Below are positions 9,224 through 17,500 of a DNA stretch of 17,500 bases, piece by piece; the stretch's first letter is position 1, and each line of letters opens with the position of its first letter. Both the position numbers and the translations under genes were made by a program. The DNA comes from Botryococcus braunii. Lineage: Eukaryota; Chlorophyta; Trebouxiophyceae. Location: positions 255,450-272,949 of the forward strand of contig KV908544.1 of assembly GCA_002005505.1 (NCBI GenBank). Reading direction: 5' to 3'. The notes under the pieces were generated by a model that did not search any database, was not told where the DNA came from, and worked only from the letters and a program-made list of their open reading frames with translations.

Positions 9224-10155
9224 CGGACATTTACACAAACATGTAATAACACACTCGCGCAATGCTTGCTCTACAGTTTACAGTGACGTTGGCAGTAATC
9301 CACACCCATCAAAGGAGTGCTGCACTGATGATACGGCCACTCAGTACACTCACCCGCATCAGCCAGGTTTGTAGCACCTTATCCGGTCCTAGGTGGCCCA
9401 ACTTCGGCACTACCCATCTCGGCACAGGTGTGGCTTAACTCCAGTTCATGGCAACCTTGTAACAGCCCATACCATCCAGGTCCAAGTGTGACTCACTCTA
9501 TTGGGGCCAGGATTGGACCAGGATGGTTTGACTGCACATGGCTTCATCCCGGTCCCGGTCCCACAATTTTAACCCATATGGTCCCATCCCCATCCTGGTC
9601 CCACAATGCCCCACTCTTGAACCCTAGACGGACCGTTTTACTACGCTATATAGTATGCTGAAACTATATAGATGTATTGCTCAAACGTTACACTTTCCCT
9701 TCCCTAGTGATGCAGGGAAGAGTAACCATTTTGGATGCTAGTGATCTCGGATGGTGCCCTAAATTTTGGGGCCTTATCCCACTTTAGAGTCAACATTACA
9801 CATTTCCCCTCTTCCGAGCCACTCATTACCGGTGAATTGAGTTTCAAATGGAGATCAAGGTATCATTTCTTTTGGAATTACCTTATCTACCATTAGTAGT
9901 AGATAAGGTAACAATATTCCTGTCACCTTTCCATACATTCAGTACAAGGGTCATACTGTACACTGGACTGCAATTGGTATCAACAAACACCACTGTAGCC
10001 GACAAATTCAATGGAATTGAAGTCCAACCTCCCTAGAACCAGATGTCAAGATTCGCAAAAATTTACTTACTGCGAAGGGTACAGAGTACTTGATGGATAA
10101 CACGGATGTCCCAAAACCAACCCACATCAACTGCTGTTCATTTGCATTTCTAATT
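9222..10155. other. Intergenic stretch, no gene seen
   Basis: No convincing reading frame on either strand. It contains a small imperfect repeat of GGTCCCACAAT (near 9556 and 9597) and the hairpin at 9878-9911, listed separately. Confidence 0.5.
9878..9911. repeat. Perfect 13-bp inverted repeat, 8-base loop
   Basis: TTACCTTATCTAC at 9878-9890 and its exact complement GTAGATAAGGTAA at 9899-9911 flank CATTAGTA. It lies about 540 bp past the histone stop codon and does not act as an obvious terminator. It could be a cruciform, a transcription-factor double site or an element remnant. Confidence 0.75.
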
Positions 10156-10180
10156 CCCCCCCCCCCCCCGGGGGGGGGGG
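10156..10180. repeat. C14-G11 homopolymer junction
   Basis: Fourteen C followed directly by eleven G form a self-complementary block. Flanking it are imperfect copies of GGAAACATG and TGTTCATTTG between about 10134 and 10250. It is either a strong hairpin or quadruplex-prone site, or a sequencing/assembly artefact. Confidence 0.85.
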
Positions 10181-10451
10181 ATGGGAAACATGCTAGGAAA
10201 CATGCTGTTCATTTGGCAGACATGCCCGGAAACATGATGTCCATTTGCATTTTTGTTTTTTTCCCGAGGGGGACTGACAAACATGCCATGAATGCATATT
10301 GGTGATTGTGTAAGTGTGCTCGAATTCGCCAGACAAACCAATTGCAAGGAAAGACCAGCAAAGGCGGTTGAGACTAATGAAGATGACGTCTTCAAAAAAA
10401 GGCCCTATGAGAGGCTTAGGTACCACAAAATTACAGTTCAGAAGTTTAGTA

Positions 10452-11401
10452 CTACTTGGCGCATTGAGCTTCTCCTTTAAGCCGGTGTGCTAATTGCAAA
10501 TCTTTGGTCCTACAAAAAGAAACAAGCCTGATCAGTACTTGCTATACGTGAGAATAAAAGAATGTATTATCTCAGACAAGTTAATGCATGAGTTGGATCC
10601 CCCATGTAAAGAAAGATACAAGAAAGCATACATGATAGTCACTCGGCGTCCATGTATTGCGCAAGTATTGCAGTCCTCAAATCGTTGCACCTGCTCATGG
10701 AACATTATCACAAATTAGGCAGATGTTGCTATTCTGATGTTGAAAGCATTTAACATTTATGCTACGCAGCTACACACACACACACACACCCACCCACACA
10801 GAGGATAGTGAAACCCACCAGGAAACTCTCAGCTGCTTCTTGAAGAGCTTCCACAGCGGAGGTGCGCCACCGCAGGTTGGTCTGAAAGCCTAGCGTAATT
10901 TCACGCACCAACCGCTGGAAAGGTGCTTTTCTGATCAGGAGCTCTGTGCTTCTTTGATATTTGCGGATCTCTCTGCAAGCCAAATAGCAGGATAAGGATT
11001 GTGTCAAGTCACGGACTGCTTTGGGCGTTGCACATTGGGGCCACATAGTCATTTCAAACGGAGAGCAGGATACGGCAGAAAGAATTTGGCAGACATTACT
11101 TATGCACGAAGCAGAAATAGGGTGATATGGTTGAGAGCTCAAGAAGAGTCACGTACTTGAGAGCTAGGGCGCCCCTCTTCAAACGGCGCTTCACTTTCTG
11201 CACAGCACTGCCTTCACTTTGAGGCCTTACATTTGCTGCTGGTGTTGCCCCTGCTGTATCCATTGTTGAGGCAGTCTTTGCAGGTGTCCCATCCATTGTC
11301 GTCTCTTTCTGCTTTAGAATGTGTTTTGCAAACCGTTTCCTCCCATACACAGGTCTATTCCCTCCTACTGATTTCCTTGCTGTCTGCTTAGTGCGAGCCA
11401 T
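10452..11401 (-). CDS. CENH3: Divergent histone H3, probable centromeric CENH3 (CENP-A)
   Basis: Four exons: 11401-11157, 10972-10819, 10690-10632 and 10509-10452 (TAG). Introns are GT-AG (donors GTACGT, GTGGGT, GTATGC; acceptors TTGCAG, AGCAG, TGTAG), phases 2, 0 and 2 all agree, and the product is 171 residues against 136 for canonical H3. Residues 1-11 equal the H3 tip ([11 protein letters not shown]). Residues 12-78 are unrelated to H3: K14 is Asn, the second ARKS is absent, and the RYRPG block is replaced by RLKRG. The alpha-N helix ([15 protein letters not shown], 83-97) and alpha-1 (FQRLVREI, 100-107) are near canonical. Alpha-2 starts at Trp117 (LRW), the CENP-A-type residue, then [11 protein letters not shown]. 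Alpha-3 follows [18 protein letters not shown] (143-160). The divergent tail, Trp117, RR before VT and an altered C-terminus argue for CENH3, which marks centromeric nucleosomes. Unlike angiosperm CENH3, loop 1 has H3 length, so a non-centromeric H3 variant remains possible. The H3 fold itself is secure; the CENH3 call is less so. Confidence 0.85.
10772..10789. repeat. (AC)9 microsatellite inside histone intron 2
   Basis: Short AC repeat within intron 10691-10818 of the H3-variant gene, followed by CCACCCACACA. On the transcript strand this is a GT-rich intronic stretch close to the donor. Confidence 0.85.
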
Positions 11402-13544
<2,143 letters not shown>

Positions 13545-16500
13545 TTAACGTGCCCAAGCCCGTCTGACAAGAGGGACCCGCAGGTTGCTATCCCGGGCCC
13601 GCTGGTCTCTTTTGGAGTTGATTGCCCCCGATGGCGTGATAATCTGTGGCTGCACATTGGAAGACGCCATAGGGTTCTTCTTGTGTTGCTTAGGTTTTTT
13701 CGCTAAGCGCTTTAAATCAACTTCCTCACAACAAGATCGAGGTCCATCTTGTGCTTTCTGGGATGCTGCCCCCGGGACTTGATTTTCATCATTGGGTAGA
13801 GTTGCCGATAATGAGTCCTGCACAAAGACATTTCTGAGTTCACCGAAGTCTTCTTATACAATACTAAGTGTACATTCAGACTCCATGCACGAAGGGAGAT
13901 GTCTCGTCTGTTGCATTTCACATAAGCAACGTCTCTGGCTTCTACAAGGACAAGCGCCTGTGGCTCACAGCTGATGTGGCACCAACAATATGCACGCTCC
14001 CTTTCCTTCATCTCATGTGATGACCAGAACTGAAAATTGGGCTTTGACATCTGATGCAGCACAAACATGCAAAGCCTCAGGGCCCTCAGCAATGAGCATG
14101 CAAAAGTGTTCCACAAAGGGCCTGCCCTACCTGTAATGGTCCAGAATAGAAGGGTATGTCATCTGCACTTTCAGGAATATGGTTGAGCTGGAGTGCCACC
14201 AAGTCGCTAGAGCTCGGCAGTTCTTCCGCCCCATGCAAAAGGTAATCCGTAGCAACAGGGGACCTGCTGTGCCTGGAAACCCAGAAAGTTTCCGATCAAA
14301 ACAGGCTTCTGAGCTTGGAACTCGACACTTATGAACCCAGAAAGGGACAATTTTTTTAGTAATGCGCAACAAAATCCCCTGGAGCTCCCCCTGTTTTAAG
14401 AACTAGCTAGCCCACAATCGGACACTATTCTTAATTCTGATCAGCATAAAAAAGCAATCTCGTGTACTTTTAGGCACATGTCTTTCATGCGGCTGCAAGT
14501 GCAATTGACACCATGGCCTGCAGTACCCTGTGTGACGTGCAGAAATGTTCACTGGGTTGCCGTTTGCATCACCTCTAACATGCCCAGCAAAGGCATTCCC
14601 AACAAAGTGCAACTTTTCATGTAAGCACTTGGAACACCCGTCACAGGGTGGACAAAACACCCACGAGGAAGCGACAATCATGGAGCTGGAAGCGTCGGCC
14701 AGTCAAACGATTTCTGGGAAGATGCAGCTGGGTTATTGCATACCTTTCCCTTGATGCCTGTGTGCTCCTCATGTTCTCCAATAACATAGCCTGATTAGCA
14801 CATTGCTGCTTCAGTGCAGCTTGTTCTGCACGTAATTGTTGAAACAATTGATCCACCTGTGTAGTTGCAAGATGCCTTGGTCAAAGCACGTCACATTCAG
14901 GGATGCTTGAGGATGCTTTTGTGATGGGAGATGAAATGTCACGAATGAGCCTCACACATAACGCAATAGAGAAGGAACTGAAATTCAAAGCTGGAAGCAG
15001 AAGTTCTAATTTGGTAAGGGTTTTCAGAGGCATAAAACCCGCACTGCCAGACTGGCCTAAACAGAGGCCTAAACACCGCCCCCCCCCCCCCCGGGCGGGG
15101 TGGGCCCCAGTGCAGGAATGAGGCAAACGTTTCAATTACGCCAATGCACAGGTTCACTATGCAGCATCCTTACCCGATTCTCTGCTTCCAAAGCACTTGT
15201 CGCGGTCCCTCCAGGAATCGCAATTTGCAGTGATCGTGTACAATTTGCAAACAGAGGTGCCTGGCTCAAGCCCTTATCAATCTCTGACAATGGTCCACGG
15301 TCAGCTGACACCCCCACCGCATCGGGGGTTTTGCGCACACTCCTCACCATTACAGGAGGATCATAAACTCTGGCAGACGACCGACTAGGCCCACAATCTG
15401 CTCGAAAAGTGCCACCTGGCATTGGTAGTGGCGGTGTCGATGGGGACTCTAGTGCAGCTGATGTACAGGAAGTACCTGCTGGTTCCCCTGTTTATACCTG
15501 TGAACTCTTTCAACATCTGTAGGTACTGTGAATGTCACTCTTGCACAGAGGTCGGGGAGATTATGCTGTGCGTCTTGTGCGTCTCCTGTACATTATGCAA
15601 AAGGCTACATCAAGCAACAAGCATCAATGCTTATATGGTTGTGCAAATCTTTCATCAGTGCAGCATCCCCATGTTGTGCTTATTTGTATGTTCCAGATGT
15701 TCAACTTTTGACTCACGCTGCAGGGCAATGGATGACTCATGACACATAGTAGTATGGGTGCCTAAGCATCCCATCGTGTGTTGCACCGACCCTCCTGCCA
15801 GAAATCAATTTCCAAATCGCGGCAATACGGTGAGGAGTACAACAAGGGACCTTAAACAAACTAAGATGGTGATAAGTTAACCATAAATTCAAGCATTCAG
15901 TCTAAAGGGTTGGCTTGAGAGCAGAAGTGGTGGGTGTTTGACCATCAGGCAGAAAAGATTCCAGTCTTTGGATGTAATCTTCCTTCCTTCCTTCCTTCTG
16001 CCTACATGACAGTGAGTCTAAAAGCTTACCTGGGCTCTGAGATGATGCATGCTCAACTTCCACATGTGTGGAAGCAGCCTTTTTGGCATAGTACTCTCGC
16101 AGCTTTGCTTCTTCCTTCTCTTCTGCAGCTCGTTCTGCAGCCAGCCGAGCTTGTTTTTCTTCTCGTTTCAACCTCACCTAGAATATGCAGATGGGAGTGA
16201 AAGTCAGCCATCACCATGTGGTGAATCTGTGCACTTCACACAAACGAAAGAAAAGAGTTCATCTCCAGCTCTCCATTCCTTGGGGTTTCAACAAGCCTGT
16301 GGTCTTGGTTTGCCGTGTCTGCCGTGGATAGTCCCTCAAATGCTCCCACATTCAGGGTCATCCAAGATCCGCCTCTTGTAGTAAAGCACAATCCTAATGC
16401 ATTGTGCGATTTCTGAACATACTGTAAAACTGCAGTATGGAATAGACTGTTCAAGATTACTGTCAGTATCGTTTACAACAATTCCTGCATCAATTTAATC

Positions 16501-16867
16501 CATGCCCTGATCATCATGAATGTTGTGTACGTATGATGGCGACTTTCATTGTATGCGCATCAGGAGTTTAGCAACACACAAGTGAGATTTTTGTCCGGTG
16601 GACTTTGGTCATACCTGCTCCTCCAAGTCGCGAAGAAGTATCTCACGTTGCACACGTGCATGGTCCCTCTGCTCTTGGGAAGCCCCTGCTTTCAACTCAA
16701 GAAGGGAGGAGAGGAACCGACGTTTGCCAGTGCTGCAGGACTGTGTTGGAGGGGACATGCTGCCGCTTTTCATAATTGAAGCCATTGCATCCTGCATATT
16801 CACAGTAGCATAATGTATGCGTGCTTCAACAGCCAGTATGGCGTAAACTTCAGAGGTTGTTTGTACA
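13545..16867 (-). CDS. Coiled-coil protein of unknown family, six 3' exons (5' end not defined)
   Basis: Exons: 16867-16615, 16177-16030, 15487-15174, 14856-14744, 14272-14131 and 13817-13545 (TAA). All five introns are GT-AG (for example GTATGA, GTAAGC, GTAAGG) and every phase (0, 1, 0, 2, 0) agrees, giving 413 continuous codons; that agreement is the main evidence. Residues 1-61 include SEVYAILAVEARIHYATVNM and a Ser/Pro/Thr linker. About 62-117 is a highly charged coiled coil (DLEEQVRLKREEKQARLAAE). About 134-230 is Pro/Ser-rich and probably disordered. A second coiled coil spans about 232-268 (VDQLFQQLRAEQAALKQQ). Then comes an acidic segment (ESADDIPFYSG), and a basic tail with an NLS-like KKPKQHKKNP at about 363-372. 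The first coil resembles the QREhhhxxLEEQ-K pattern of microtubule or centrosomal proteins such as CCDC66/CSPP1, but that is only a resemblance. The first listed exon starts mid-codon after a pyrimidine-rich acceptor, so coding exons lie upstream. Confidence 0.75.
15079..15092. repeat. C14 homopolymer in an intron of the coiled-coil gene
   Basis: Fourteen C followed by GGGCGGGGTGGG, partly self-complementary, within intron 14857-15173. It has the same length as the C14 at 10156 and the G14 at 574. Confidence 0.85.
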
Positions 16868-16966
16868 CTATCTCACACAAAGAGAGTAGGAGAGTGTGCT
16901 CAGGGGGCATGCCATGCGTTGAGGTCCTTCCGTGGTGGATCTGATGGGAAATTGGCAATTGCAGAC

Positions 16967-17070
16967 GTGTTTCCAGACTGACTTTGATTTATTTGTTGCT
17001 GCGGGGGGTTGTCATTGCTGTCACGTGTACATTTCCGTGGTCCACAAAATTGTGTGACGCTTTGCTGCTT
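16967..17070 (-). CDS. Possible additional upstream exon of the coiled-coil gene
   Basis: A frame is open from 17094 to 16903 on the minus strand, with a Gln/Asn/Pro-rich, protein-like translation (DNPPQQQINQSQSGN). An acceptor AACTGCAG before 17070 and a weak donor GTCTGC after 16967 would join it in phase with the exon beginning at 16867. The donor is poor and no family supports it, so this is only a candidate. Confidence 0.22.
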
Positions 17071-17071
17071 C

Positions 17072-17349
17072 TGCAGTTTTCCATTTGGACACTCTCATTA
17101 CTGACGCAGCCCTGGAGGGATTCCTGCGTCCACACACTTCAGATCAGATTTTGAGGGTCACAGTCCCTTTTGCTGTTCGTTTCTTCTTTTCCTTATGTTT
17201 CCTAGGTCTTAACCCAATGCTCACATTTTCTTTTATTTTTCCATGTAAATGAAACGAGGGAGAGCATGGACTGTGTACCCTCTAAATGCCATACAGACAG
17301 GGCCATGGCTTGCAATAAACTCCTCTCTCCTCTCTGTTTCTGTCTCCCC

Positions 17350-17352
<3 letters not shown>
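17072..17352. other. Probable intron or intergenic sequence at the right edge
   Basis: Nothing here is clearly coding. It lies upstream, in gene sense, of the coiled-coil gene's identified exons, so it may be intron, or may contain its first exons or promoter. Confidence 0.4.
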
Positions 17353-17423
<71 letters not shown>

Positions 17424-17427
17424 TCTC

Positions 17428-17480
<53 letters not shown>
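17353..17480. repeat. Imperfect (CT)n microsatellite
   Basis: CT repeats with occasional TT, TAT and CC interruptions, continuing into C/T-rich sequence at the right edge. Minus-strand frames rich in Arg-Glu come from the repeat and are not genes. Confidence 0.95.
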
Positions 17481-17485
<5 letters not shown>

Positions 17486-17500
17486 CCCTCTCTCTTCCTC

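Overview
The window reads as nuclear DNA of a eukaryote. It has spliced genes with GT-AG introns of roughly 70 to 540 bp, long dinucleotide microsatellites, short tandem duplications and long non-coding stretches. There are no operons, Shine-Dalgarno sites or tRNA/rRNA genes. The lineage cannot be fixed from the sequence alone. A plant or alga is my best guess, because of the intron-rich CENH3-like histone; this is inference.

Layout. 1-590: CA, then polypurine GA, then GC and a G14 run. 593-901 (+): end of a small helical protein of unknown function. 1453-2962: a roughly 753-bp non-coding unit present twice in tandem. 2963-7029: no convincing gene, only one small ORF, hairpins and a 41-bp duplication. 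7038-8445 (-): a three-exon gene for a predicted 408-residue type I membrane protein with signal peptide, ectodomain and one transmembrane helix. 8446-10451: a GC-rich patch, a CA microsatellite, hairpins and a C14/G11 block. 10452-11401 (-): a complete four-exon divergent histone H3 gene, 171 residues, most likely the centromeric variant CENH3. 11402-13544: intergenic, with a (CT)57 array. 13545-16867 (-): six phase-compatible exons (413 residues) of an unrecognised coiled-coil protein whose 5' end is upstream. 17072-17500: intron or intergenic sequence and a terminal CT array.

The three spliced genes lie on the minus strand. They were assembled by hand from reading frames, splice consensus and intron-phase agreement. 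The histone is also supported by its match, exon by exon, to the H3 fold. Nothing shows that the genes work together. The histone would act in centromeric or otherwise specialised nucleosomes, the membrane protein at the cell surface or in endomembranes, and the coiled-coil protein perhaps as a scaffold. The most notable object is the histone. It has a canonical H3 tail tip on an otherwise unrelated tail, and a CENP-A-type Trp in a histone fold whose loop 1 is not enlarged.
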